Assembly (NCBI GenBank): GCA_031254225.1
Contig: JAIRUU010000008.1
Location: forward strand, 1 to 18,145
Length of the DNA: 18,145 bases
Direction of reading: 5' to 3'
From: Candidatus Elusimicrobium euhamitermitis
GTDB taxonomy: Bacteria; Elusimicrobiota; Elusimicrobia; Elusimicrobiales; Elusimicrobiaceae
Shown: piece by piece, positions 1 through 5,629 of the stretch
Numbering within the stretch: the stretch's first letter is position 1
How the letters are laid out: each line of letters starts with the position of its first letter
Translations under genes and position numbers: made by a program
Notes under the pieces: generated by a model
Database searches by the model: none
Told to the model about the DNA's origin: nothing
Seen by the model: only the letters and a program-made list of their open reading frames with translations

Positions 1-120
1 AGAGCTTTGTCTGCAGCGGCAGGCTTGATAGTCGCTGACAGTTTGCGCGCAGAGCGCGGCTGTTCCTGCGGCAAAAAACAAAACCGCCGCAAAAGCAAAA
101 TTTTTTATAGTATTTTTCAT
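1..120 (-). CDS. Secreted protein of unknown function, N-terminal fragment
   Basis: Forty codons are visible, starting at an ATG at 120-118 and running off the left edge. The start is supported by an AGGAGGT ribosome-binding site at 125-131 with normal spacing. The N-terminus is a classical signal peptide: two lysines (MKNTIKN), a hydrophobic core rich in Phe, Ala, Val and Leu, then a signal-peptidase-I-like end around residues 22-26 (ALCA before Gln). The mature part begins QTVSDYQACRC and has two cysteines close together. The product is therefore exported to the periplasm or surface. The family cannot be recognised from this fragment. It is divergent from rplM; the shared 294-bp gap holds a candidate -10 (TATAAT, 175-180, minus strand) and a small palindrome in the leader. 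Confidence 0.75.
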   Translation of the reverse strand, partial: MKNTIKNFAFAAVLFFAAGTAALCAQTVSDYQACRCRQSS

Positions 121-143
121 AAAAACCTCCTGACAAAATTCGG

Positions 144-156
144 TTACACAGTGTAA
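144..156. promoter_or_regulatory. Palindrome in the leader of the left-edge secreted gene
   Basis: TTACAC-A-GTGTAA is a perfect 6-bp inverted repeat around one central base. It lies between the candidate minus-strand -10 hexamer TATAAT (175-180) and the ribosome-binding site (125-131), where a repressor site would act. No regulator family is recognised. The rest of 121-414 is AT-rich near the secreted gene and GC-rich around 260-320, with no supported gene; a second loose inverted repeat (TTGTA, 7-nt gap, TACAA) sits at 329-345. Confidence 0.3.
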
Positions 157-414
157 TATATCATATTTTAGTATATTATAGACATAAATAATTATAACTA
201 GCCGCTCTAGTATATTTAGAGTTATTTTTCGTGTTGTTTTTGACTGCGGTTTTAATTTTGCATCTTGCGCGGTTCCCCTCATTCGCCCGTTTATTACCGC
301 ACGGCCCGCGCGCACCGATAAGAAAATTTTGTACAATATATACAACCGAGTCAATTGCTGACAGCGGGCCACCACTTCGCTGCCAAAAATTATATAGGTT
401 AAAAAAATAAAAAT

Positions 415-852
415 ATGACAAAAACTTTTCTCCCTTCCGTCAAGGAAACAGAAAGCTCCAGACAGTGGCATCATCTTGATGCTTCAGGCAAAACTCTGGG
501 CAGGCTGGCCACTCAGGCCGCGGTGCTGCTCATGGGCAAACATAAAAAAACCTTCACTCCGCATATGGACTGCGGGGATTTTGTCGTCGTAACGAATGTT
601 GGCCAAATTAAGGTTACCGGCGATAAAGCCAATCAGAAAGTGTATTTTACCCATTCCGGCTACGCCAAAGGCGGCAAAGAAATACCTTTTAAAAGACAGT
701 TTGAAAAGGACCCTACCGTCGTCTTAGAACTCGCGGTAAAAAGAATGCTGGACGAAAACAAACTGCGCGCGCCGCGCATGAAAAGGTTAAAACTTTTCGC
801 TGGCGCGGAGCATGCTTTTGCTGGGCAGTTCGCCCAGAAAAAAGCTAAATAA
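415..852 (+). CDS. rplM: 50S ribosomal protein L13
   Basis: Encodes 145 residues, close to the usual 142-150 of bacterial L13, a 23S rRNA-binding protein of the large subunit needed early in assembly. Family hallmarks are visible: WHHLDASGKTLGRLATQAA near the N-terminus, LMGKHKKTFTPHMDCGDFVVVTN in the middle and AVKRMLDENKLRAPRMKRLKLFAGAEH near the end. The ATG at 415 fits the family start, but the leader is A-rich and shows no good Shine-Dalgarno sequence. It is followed 15 nt later by rpsI, the conserved rplM-rpsI pair of most bacteria, and the two are surely cotranscribed. No convincing -35/-10 pair was found upstream; AT-rich stretches at 331-345 and 388-396 are the only candidates. Confidence 0.98.
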   Translation: MTKTFLPSVKETESSRQWHHLDASGKTLGRLATQAAVLLMGKHKKTFTPHMDCGDFVVVTNVGQIKVTGDKANQKVYFTHSGYAKGGKEIPFKRQFEKDPTVVLELAVKRMLDENKLRAPRMKRLKLFAGAEHAFAGQFAQKKAK

Positions 853-867
853 GAGGTATAAATTTTT

Positions 868-1263
868 ATGGCAAAAGAAAAATCCACAAACGTCGGCAGA
901 AGGAAAACTTCAATAGCCACGGCGCAGTTAATTAAAGGCAAAGGCAAAATTACCGTCAATGAAAAACCGCTGGAGCAGTATTTCCAGTCCTCGGTAAAAT
1001 ATCAGAAAGATATTAAAGCCCCGCTGACGGTGACAGGCTCGGACAAAGAATATGACGTTGTAGCCACGGTTAAAGGCGGCGGCATTTCTTCGCAGGCCGG
1101 CGCGGTAAGGCACGCGATAGCGCGCTCCATAGCTCTGATAAGCGATGATTTTAAAAAGCTTGTTAAAAAAGCCGGTTTTCTGACGAGAGACCCCAGAATG
1201 GTGGAACGCAAAAAACCAGGCCAGCCTGGCGCGAGAAAGAGATTCCAGTTCTCAAAACGTTAA
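868..1263 (+). CDS. rpsI: 30S ribosomal protein S9
   Basis: Encodes 131 residues, the usual length for S9, whose C-terminal tail reaches the decoding centre next to P-site tRNA. Seen in the protein: GRRKTSIATAQLIKGKGKITVNEKPLEQYF at residues 10-40, VKGGGISSQAGAVRHAIARSI in the middle, and the invariant end DPRMVERKKPGQPGARKRFQFSKR, finishing in Lys-Arg as in nearly all S9 proteins. The start is supported by AGAGGT about 10 nt upstream of the ATG. Second gene of the rplM-rpsI operon, closed by a strong intrinsic terminator at 1284-1318. Confidence 0.98.
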   Translation: MAKEKSTNVGRRKTSIATAQLIKGKGKITVNEKPLEQYFQSSVKYQKDIKAPLTVTGSDKEYDVVATVKGGGISSQAGAVRHAIARSIALISDDFKKLVKKAGFLTRDPRMVERKKPGQPGARKRFQFSKR

Positions 1264-1283
1264 TCTCTTTAGTTGGTTTATAC

Positions 1284-1318
1284 AAAAAAGACCATGCGAA
1301 ATGCATGGTCTTTTTTTT
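1284..1318 (+). terminator. Rho-independent terminator of rplM-rpsI
   Basis: An 8-bp perfect stem, GACCATGC (1290-1297) with GCATGGTC (1303-1310), a GAAAT loop, six A before it and eight T after it (1311-1318). It starts about 20 nt after the rpsI stop codon. Confidence 0.95.
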
Positions 1319-1591
1319 GGGCGCGCTGACATTATATGTTTACATACTCTGGCCCGTACCCCTTTTCCCCCGTCTGTATTCCCACCTTTCTGAAAACGGC
1401 GTTTTTTAGCATAAATAATTTTTATTCAACGAAGGCCGGCACAAATTTAAAGTACGCATTAAACCCGTTCGTGCGGCGTTTACTGCGCGTAAATTTTTTA
1501 CTCTCGTAGGAATAAAACTTTTTCCCTGATTTTTTATTAATTAATTTGAAGTATAGTATTATAGTATATTTAGTATACTAAAAATTTTGAT
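1319..1591. other. Intergenic stretch without a supported gene
   Basis: No credible gene on either strand. A 26-codon minus-strand frame beginning near 1413 lacks a ribosome-binding site. The stretch turns strongly AT-rich towards 1500-1590, where the motif TAGTAT recurs several times and a perfect 14-bp palindrome, TTTAGTATACTAAA, lies at 1569-1582. The palindrome is downstream of the terminator of the small peptide gene on the minus strand and could equally be part of a plus-strand promoter. Confidence 0.5.
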
Positions 1592-1632
1592 AAAAAACAC
1601 AGGCAGTCCTTCGGTATATCAAAAGGACTGTC
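1592..1632 (-). terminator. Rho-independent terminator of the small peptide gene
   Basis: Stem CAGTCCTT (1604-1611 on the plus strand) with AAGGACTG (1623-1630), extendable by a G-T and a G-C pair, around an 11-nt loop. In the minus direction it is followed after four bases by six T (1592-1597). It begins about 8 nt after the stop codon of the 25-codon reading frame, which argues that the frame is a self-contained transcription unit. Confidence 0.75.
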
Positions 1633-1639
1633 GTGATTT

Positions 1640-1717
1640 CTATTGCAGGAACAGGGTTTTGATTGCGGCTACTGTGCTTACAATTGTACAGAACCAAAAT
1701 ATGATTTTTATAAACAT
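1640..1717 (-). CDS. Small hydrophobic membrane peptide, 25 residues
   Basis: ATG at 1717-1715, stop TAG at 1642-1640. The peptide starts MFIKIIFWFCTIVSTVAA and ends IKTLFLQ: one predicted membrane segment over about residues 2-18 with lysines at 4 and 20 and a single Cys at 10. The start is set by a near-perfect ribosome-binding site, AAAGGAGG, five bases upstream (GGAGG at 1723-1727), one of the strongest in the window, and a terminator follows at once. These two signals bracket exactly this frame, while the longer overlapping 64-codon frame (1578-1772) has no ribosome-binding site and runs through the terminator. No family is recognised. Possible roles are a type I toxin-like peptide or a small accessory subunit of a membrane complex; both are inference. 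It is divergent from parA. Confidence 0.65.
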   Translation of the reverse strand: MFIKIIFWFCTIVSTVAAIKTLFLQ

Positions 1718-1856
1718 CGTTTCCTCCTTTAATGCATACTACTAATAGATAAAAATAAAATATGATATTCATATTTAATTTTTTAAACTTAAATTATATA
1801 AATCGGTTTTTGTTTTACTTAGATTATTTTTGCAGTAATAAATGATTGGCAATTAA
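1718..1856. promoter_or_regulatory. AT-rich leader and presumed promoter of the small peptide gene
   Basis: The 140 bases upstream of the peptide start are very AT-rich and contain no other gene. An 8-bp palindrome, AAATATGA-TAT-TCATATTT (1758-1776), is followed on the plus strand by six T (1779-1784), so it could end a plus-strand transcript antisense to the peptide mRNA; on the minus strand the same bases could hold a -10 element. No clear -35/-10 pair stands out. Confidence 0.3.
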
Positions 1857-1871
1857 GTTAGTATTACTAAC
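1857..1871. repeat. 15-bp palindrome beside the parS-like site
   Basis: GTTAGTA-T-TACTAAC: seven-base perfect arms around one base. It ends two bases before the parS-like palindrome. It shares the TTAGTAT/ACTAA core seen in other intergenic gaps of this window, and may be an operator in the parAB upstream region. Confidence 0.4.
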
Positions 1872-1873
1872 TT

Positions 1874-1887
1874 TTTTCACGTGAAAA
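1874..1887. promoter_or_regulatory. parS: parS-like centromere site upstream of parAB
   Basis: TTTTCACGTGAAAA is a perfect 14-bp palindrome. Against the widely conserved chromosomal parS, TGTTTCACGTGAAACA, the 16-mer at 1873-1888 matches at 13 positions, including the whole central TTTCACGTGAAA. ParB/Spo0J proteins bind this sequence and spread from it as CTP-dependent clamps, and such sites usually lie close to parAB. Here it is about 260 bp upstream of parA, which makes the call likely. Confidence 0.75.
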
Positions 1888-1888
1888 T

Positions 1889-2097
1889 GCAGGGGATATT
1901 TCTAACGAAATATCCCCTGCGCCGCGCCGTAGCGCAGCGAAGGCGGGTTGCAGATAAGCAGGCAGAAAGCGGAAAAGAAGACGACAAAAAAACTAAACGC
2001 GTTGTTCTTGCTGCATATTATCCGCGTCTTAAGTGTCCGCCTTCGCTGCGCTGCGGCGTGACGCGCGGGGCATTTCTTGACGAAATGCCCCGCGCGT
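1889..2097. repeat. Nested palindromic element (MITE-like) between parS and parA
   Basis: Four parts in mirror order. Hairpin 1: GCAGGGGATATTTC-TAAC-GAAATATCCCCTGC, a perfect 14-bp stem (1889-1920). Left inverted repeat: 22 bp at 1925-1946. Interior: 90 bp (1947-2036). Right inverted repeat at 2037-2058, matching the left one at 21 of 22 positions. Hairpin 2: a perfect 16-bp stem, 2061-2076 with 2082-2097, around TTGAC. There is no transposase and no visible target-site duplication. The element is free of stop codons in the parA frame, giving a 90-codon apparent extension. It may be a non-autonomous mobile repeat or a structured element tied to the partition locus; the sequence alone does not decide. 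Confidence 0.7.
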
Positions 2098-2150
2098 GCA
2101 ATATCTTTAAAAATTTGCTTTACTATATTATCTTATTATTTGGAGATTTT

Positions 2151-2975
2151 ATGGCTGAAATTGTTTCAATAGCGAATCAGAAGGGAGGCGTAGGCAAGAC
2201 GACAACCGCTATTAATCTGGCCCACGCGCTTGCCGCGTTAAACCAGGAAACTTTGCTTGTGGATTTTGACCCGCAGGGCAATGCCTCGTCGGGCGCGGGC
2301 ATTACTTTAAAGGAGGGGGAAAAATCCGTCTATCACCTGCTCATGAAAATTGCCTCTTTTGACGACGTTGTCAAAAAAAGTTCCAATGAAATGCTTGATA
2401 TTCTTCCCGCGTGCAAAAACCTGGCCGGCGCGGAGGTTGAACTGGTAAATGTCAATAACCGCGAAAACATGCTCAAAGAAGCATTGGAACCAGTCAGAAA
2501 GATGTACAAATTTATAATAATTGACTGTCCGCCGTCGCTCAGTCTGCTTACTTTAAACGCGATGGTAGCCTCTGACAGCGTGATTACGCCTATACAGTGC
2601 GAATATTACGCTATGGAAGGCCTTGCCCACTTTATCAATACAACCGCTAAAATAAGGCAGTTTTTAAACCCTAAGCTGAGTATAGACGGCGGCCTTTTGA
2701 CAATGTATGACAGCAGAATGAATTTGTCTAACCAGGTTTTGCAGGAAATCAATAAATTTTACGGCGACAAGGTGTACAAAACGCCAATACCGCGCAATAT
2801 AAGGCTGGCGGAATCGCCCAGTTTTGGCCAGAGTATTTTTGAATATGATCCCGGCTGCCGCGGCGCGCTGGCATATATAGAGTTTGCCAAAGAATTTTTA
2901 ACGCGGCGCGGCTTTGACGCCGAAGCGCTGAAAAATTTTAAATTAACCACGGCAGCCTATGATTTCGGAGGATAA
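2151..2975 (+). CDS. parA: Chromosome partition ATPase ParA (Soj)
   Basis: Encodes 274 residues, the usual size of chromosomal Soj-type ParA without an N-terminal DNA-binding domain. It is a deviant Walker ATPase that binds DNA nonspecifically and moves ParB-parS complexes. Visible motifs: IANQKGGVGKTTTAINLA at residues 7-24 with the signature Lys11 and Lys16, Walker A' LLVDFDPQGNASSG, and IIDCPPSLSLLTLNAM. The frame is open upstream to 1881, but I chose the ATG at 2151 because it has a TGGAG ribosome-binding site and starts MAEIVSIANQKGG as the family does; the upstream 90 codons are the palindromic element. A weak -10 (TATATT) is at 2124-2129. parB begins three bases after the stop, so the two genes are one operon. 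Confidence 0.95.
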   Translation: MAEIVSIANQKGGVGKTTTAINLAHALAALNQETLLVDFDPQGNASSGAGITLKEGEKSVYHLLMKIASFDDVVKKSSNEMLDILPACKNLAGAEVELVNVNNRENMLKEALEPVRKMYKFIIIDCPPSLSLLTLNAMVASDSVITPIQCEYYAMEGLAHFINTTAKIRQFLNPKLSIDGGLLTMYDSRMNLSNQVLQEINKFYGDKVYKTPIPRNIRLAESPSFGQSIFEYDPGCRGALAYIEFAKEFLTRRGFDAEALKNFKLTTAAYDFGG

Positions 2976-2978
2976 TAT

Positions 2979-3857
2979 ATGAGCAGACAGGCACTCGGTA
3001 AAGGTTTGGACGCGCTTTTAAAGCAAACGCAGGAAGTTTTGGGCACATCCGGCCCGGCAGAGGGGAAAAATATACAAAAAATTCCGCTTGATAATATTGT
3101 CCCCAATAGGTTTCAGCCGCGCAGAGTTTTTAATGAAGAAAGTTTGCAGGGGCTTGCCGAATCAATAAAGCAGCACGGGCTTACGCAGCCCATAGTTGTC
3201 GTATATGACGGCGGGTTGAATAAGTATGAAATTGTGGTTGGAGAAAGGCGGTACAGGGCAAGCAAGCTTGCCGGCCTTACCGAAATTGACGCTATTATAC
3301 ATAAAGGTATAGGCGATAAAGAACTTTCCGCGCTGGCTCTTATAGAAAATATACAGAGGGAGGACTTAAACGCTATAGAAGTGGCCCTCGGCTATAAAAA
3401 TCTTATACAAAAATTTCTGATTTCCCAGACGGATTTGGCAATGTATTGCGGTAAATCAAAGGCCGCGGTTTCCAACTCCTTAAGGCTTCTGGATTTGCCT
3501 AAAGAAATGCAGGCCTCTATAGAGCAGGGCGTTATTTCAGAAGGCCACGGCCGCGCGCTTTTAATGATTGCGGATCCTAAGAAAAGAGAAATTTTGTTTG
3601 CCAGGCTGAAGGGGGGGAAAATGTCCGTCCGGCAGGCTGAGCAGGCCGCGCGGGATATTATTTCGCCAAAGCCGGCAAAAAAATCAGACAGGCCAGCTGA
3701 GGTCATTGAATTTGAGTCAGGTCTTCAAAAAGCGCTCGGCACCAAGGTTGAAGTTAAGTACGGCAACAAAATGAATAAAGGAACTTTGATTATTCATTAT
3801 AATAGCATTGACCAGCTTGAGAATATCGCCGAAAGGCTGCGGAATAAGATGTTGTAA
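2979..3857 (+). CDS. parB: Chromosome partition protein ParB (Spo0J)
   Basis: Encodes 292 residues, typical for the family. ParB binds parS, loads as a CTP-dependent clamp and recruits ParA and condensin. Seen: the N-terminal ALGKGLDALL that in relatives stimulates ParA; NIVPNRFQPRRVFNEESLQGLAESI; the CTP-binding boxes GERRYRASKLAGL (about 88-100) and ENIQREDLNAIEVA (123-135); a helix-turn-helix around residues 150-174 (TDLAMYCGKSKAAVSNSLRLL); and a C-terminal dimerisation region ending NSIDQLENIAERL. The ribosome-binding site GGAGG (2967-2971) lies inside the last codons of parA, seven bases before the ATG, so translation is probably coupled. A parS-like palindrome and a terminator follow. 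Confidence 0.96.
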   Translation: MSRQALGKGLDALLKQTQEVLGTSGPAEGKNIQKIPLDNIVPNRFQPRRVFNEESLQGLAESIKQHGLTQPIVVVYDGGLNKYEIVVGERRYRASKLAGLTEIDAIIHKGIGDKELSALALIENIQREDLNAIEVALGYKNLIQKFLISQTDLAMYCGKSKAAVSNSLRLLDLPKEMQASIEQGVISEGHGRALLMIADPKKREILFARLKGGKMSVRQAEQAARDIISPKPAKKSDRPAEVIEFESGLQKALGTKVEVKYGNKMNKGTLIIHYNSIDQLENIAERLRNKML

Positions 3858-3869
3858 AGCGCGTTTGCG

Positions 3870-3885
3870 GTTTTCACATGAAAAC
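3870..3885. promoter_or_regulatory. parS: Second, degenerate parS-like palindrome after parB
   Basis: GTTTTCA-CA-TGAAAAC has perfect seven-base arms. It matches canonical parS (TGTTTCACGTGAAACA) at 11 of 16 positions, differing at the central G and in the flanks. It begins 13 nt after the parB stop codon, so parAB would be flanked by two sites. The changed centre makes binding less certain than for the upstream site. Confidence 0.45.
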
Positions 3886-3910
3886 ACGGAAATCCTCGTC
3901 GTAAAAACAT

Positions 3911-3948
3911 AAAAAAGCGTTAAAATATAAAATTTTAACGCTTTTTTT
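3911..3948. terminator. Bidirectional terminator between parB and the pilin gene
   Basis: Stem GCGTTAAAAT (3917-3926) with ATTTTAACGC (3932-3941), loop ATAAA, six A before and seven T after. It can end parAB on the plus strand and the convergent pilin gene on the minus strand. A separate 16-bp perfect palindrome without a T-run, GTTTTGGGCCCAAAAC, lies at 3998-4013. Confidence 0.9.
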
Positions 3949-4061
3949 ATAAAACAGTCCAACATAAGCAAAACAGTCAAAATCTCAAATAAACGCCGTT
4001 TTGGGCCCAAAACAACGGTCTTTATCAAAAATATAATTAATTTAGATTAGTCATTAGAATT

Positions 4062-4547
4062 TCAGAAAGCGCAGTCCATGCGGCCGGTTTGGGAGGGAAC
4101 GCTTTCGCATGTCACGGCCCCCAAAGATTTGCAAATATCAATATTTTCCTGCTGGGTCATGCATTTTCTTTTGCGTCCAACGCTTGAATTGTTTAAATAA
4201 ATTTCCAATGTTATTTTTACATTATCTAATTTGACCGAAGAAATTTTATTTTTTTCTATGGAAGTGGCGTATGTTGTAAAATTCCATTTGGTTTCAAATC
4301 CTGTGTCCAATTCCGCCAAATTATCCGTGTAGGTTCCGTTCTCAAGATAATAACGTTCCTCGGCGTCGGCCATAGCTTTTAGATTTATAAGTCCTTCGGA
4401 GGCTTTTGCTTTTTCCACCGCTTTATTATACTTTGGAAGAGCTATGGCGGCAAGTATTCCGATGATTAGAACCACGACGAGAAGTTCAATGAGCGTAAAT
4501 CCCCGCCTTCGTTTGACTGCGGCGCGGCAAACTTTTTTTATTTTCAT
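4062..4547 (-). CDS. Type IV pilin / pseudopilin
   Basis: Encodes 161 residues from the ATG at 4547. The first 16 residues (MKIKKVCRAAVKRRRG) form a short basic prepilin leader; cleavage after Gly16 and N-methylation of the next Phe are expected from PilD. The helix that follows reads FTLIELLVVVLIIGILAAIALP with the essential Glu at +5, then KYNKAVEKAKASEGLINLKAMADAEERYYLENGTY, the usual pilin linker. The C-terminal region carries KCMTQQENIDICKSLG and two later cysteines, so disulfides are likely. An upstream ATG at 4595 overlaps the promoter -10 region and gives no family-like leader, so it was rejected. No pilus assembly gene is adjacent. Whether it is a major pilin, a minor pilin or a secretion pseudopilin cannot be told. 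Confidence 0.93.
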   Translation of the reverse strand: MKIKKVCRAAVKRRRGFTLIELLVVVLIIGILAAIALPKYNKAVEKAKASEGLINLKAMADAEERYYLENGTYTDNLAELDTGFETKWNFTTYATSIEKNKISSVKLDNVKITLEIYLNNSSVGRKRKCMTQQENIDICKSLGAVTCESVPSQTGRMDCAF

Positions 4548-4598
4548 ACGCAAATTATATAACAGATTTGGTATAGAAAAAAAGAGCCTGCCCATTAT

Positions 4599-4626
4599 AT
4601 TTTACGCCTGAGACCGTTTTTGTCAA
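4599..4626 (-). promoter_or_regulatory. Sigma-70-type promoter of the 4062-4547 pilin gene
   Basis: On the minus strand TTGACA (4626-4621) and TAAAAT (4604-4599) are separated by 16 bases. The predicted start of transcription, near 4592, leaves a leader of about 45 nt before the chosen ATG. The -35 is embedded in a perfect 19-nt inverted repeat, CCGTTTTT-GTC-AAAAACGG (4614-4632), which would suit an operator. Confidence 0.65.
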
Positions 4627-4684
4627 AAACGGGCAGAATTAAAAAGATATATGTAAATAAAGTGTCCCTTTTTTAGCCGCACAC

Positions 4685-4721
4685 AAAAAAACCTCCCGCG
4701 GTTTTTCCCGAGGGAGGTTTT
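4685..4721 (-). terminator. Rho-independent terminator of pdaD-speB
   Basis: Stem of 10 bp, AAAACCTCCC (4688-4697) with GGGAGGTTTT (4712-4721), around a 14-nt loop. On the minus strand it runs into seven T (plus-strand A, 4685-4691), shortly after the speB stop codon at 4734. Confidence 0.9.
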
Positions 4722-4733
4722 ATTCATAACGAA

Positions 4734-5600
4734 TTATTTTTTTAAACTTAAGTATCCCATCAGGCGGTAAATTAATTTTGCGACGTTCATTTCCGTCGTG
4801 TGGTCGTCTTTTTTCGTCGCGGTTTCCATTATATCCACGGCGACGATTTTTTTATTTTCAATTACCGCGCGCAGTAAATCAAGCGCTTCATACCAGCTAA
4901 AACCGCCCGGCTGCGGCGTGCCCGTCGCCGGAATTACCGACGGGTCAAACCCGTCCACGTCCAGCGTCATGTAAACCGTGCCGGTTAAACTTTTTAATAC
5001 CTGCGGGATTAATTTTTTAATGTCGCGGTTCTCGTGCATTAAAAAAGTTTTTACTTTGCCGGCGTTGATATTTTGATATTCGTCCGAGCCGACGCTGCGT
5101 ATGCCTGCCTGCACAACAGGCACCCGCCTTGACGCCGGATAAAGCGCGCAGGCGTGGCTGAACGGCGTGCCGTCGTACTCCGCGCGCAAATCGGCGTGCG
5201 CGTCAAAATGCAAAATGCTTAAATCGGGATATTTTTCAATATAAGGTTTGACAAGCGGCTGGGTGAGGGAGTGTTCGCCTCCGACGTAAAAAGGAACGGC
5301 TTTGTATTTAATAATTTCGCGCGCGGTATTTTCAATGCGTTCAAAAACCGCTTCCGTCGTCCCTTTGCAGTTGACTGCGGCCGACGTAAAAATGCCGTCT
5401 TCCCATATTTCTCTTTTAATTTCCTCGTCCCACAGTTCAACCTGCGTTGAGGCTTCCAAAACCGCGGCCGGCCCGCGCGAAGTGCCGTGGCCGTAGGAAA
5501 CGGTTTTTTCAAACGGTATCGGAATAACCGCGTAATTACAAAGGGGCAGAGAGTTATTTTTTCTCTCAAGCCCCATAAATATTTTTTTGTTTTTTTTCAC
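4734..5600 (-). CDS. speB: Agmatinase (ureohydrolase family)
   Basis: Encodes 288 residues, the family length. Agmatinase hydrolyses agmatine to putrescine and urea with a dinuclear manganese centre. All metal-ligand motifs are present: GGEHSL (His110), FDAHADLR (Asp133, His135, Asp137) and TLDVDGFDPS (Asp214, Asp216), with TGTPQPGGFSWYE after it. Arginase is less likely because the preceding gene is an arginine decarboxylase, which makes agmatine. The first codon of the frame is GTG at 5600; an ATG at 5576 would remove eight residues. Neither has a clear ribosome-binding site; the GTG keeps the KKIFMGLE stretch that resembles related N-termini. It lies 29 bases after pdaD in the same operon. 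Confidence 0.92.
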   Translation of the reverse strand: MKKNKKIFMGLERKNNSLPLCNYAVIPIPFEKTVSYGHGTSRGPAAVLEASTQVELWDEEIKREIWEDGIFTSAAVNCKGTTEAVFERIENTAREIIKYKAVPFYVGGEHSLTQPLVKPYIEKYPDLSILHFDAHADLRAEYDGTPFSHACALYPASRRVPVVQAGIRSVGSDEYQNINAGKVKTFLMHENRDIKKLIPQVLKSLTGTVYMTLDVDGFDPSVIPATGTPQPGGFSWYEALDLLRAVIENKKIVAVDIMETATKKDDHTTEMNVAKLIYRLMGYLSLKK

Positions 5601-5629
5601 AAATTAATAGCGTCAACGCGCGCCGGTTT

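Noticed and set aside
176..421. An 81-codon minus-strand frame in the gap before rplM
   Set aside because: It starts inside rplM, has no ribosome-binding site and no recognisable composition or motif; it also covers the promoter region of the divergent secreted gene.
1335..1413. A 26-codon minus-strand frame
   Set aside because: No ribosome-binding site, no terminator and no hydrophobic or other pattern.
1578..1772. A 64-codon minus-strand frame over the small peptide gene
   Set aside because: It has no ribosome-binding site, runs through the terminator hairpin, and is in a different phase from the 25-codon frame that has all signals.
3998..4013. 16-bp palindrome GTTTTGGGCCCAAAAC as a terminator
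   Set aside because: It has no loop and no T-run on either strand; the adjacent hairpin at 3917-3941 is the proper terminator.
4548..4595. Longer start for the pilin gene at ATG 4595
   Set aside because: This ATG lies in the promoter -10 region, before or at the expected start of transcription, and would give a leader unlike any prepilin.
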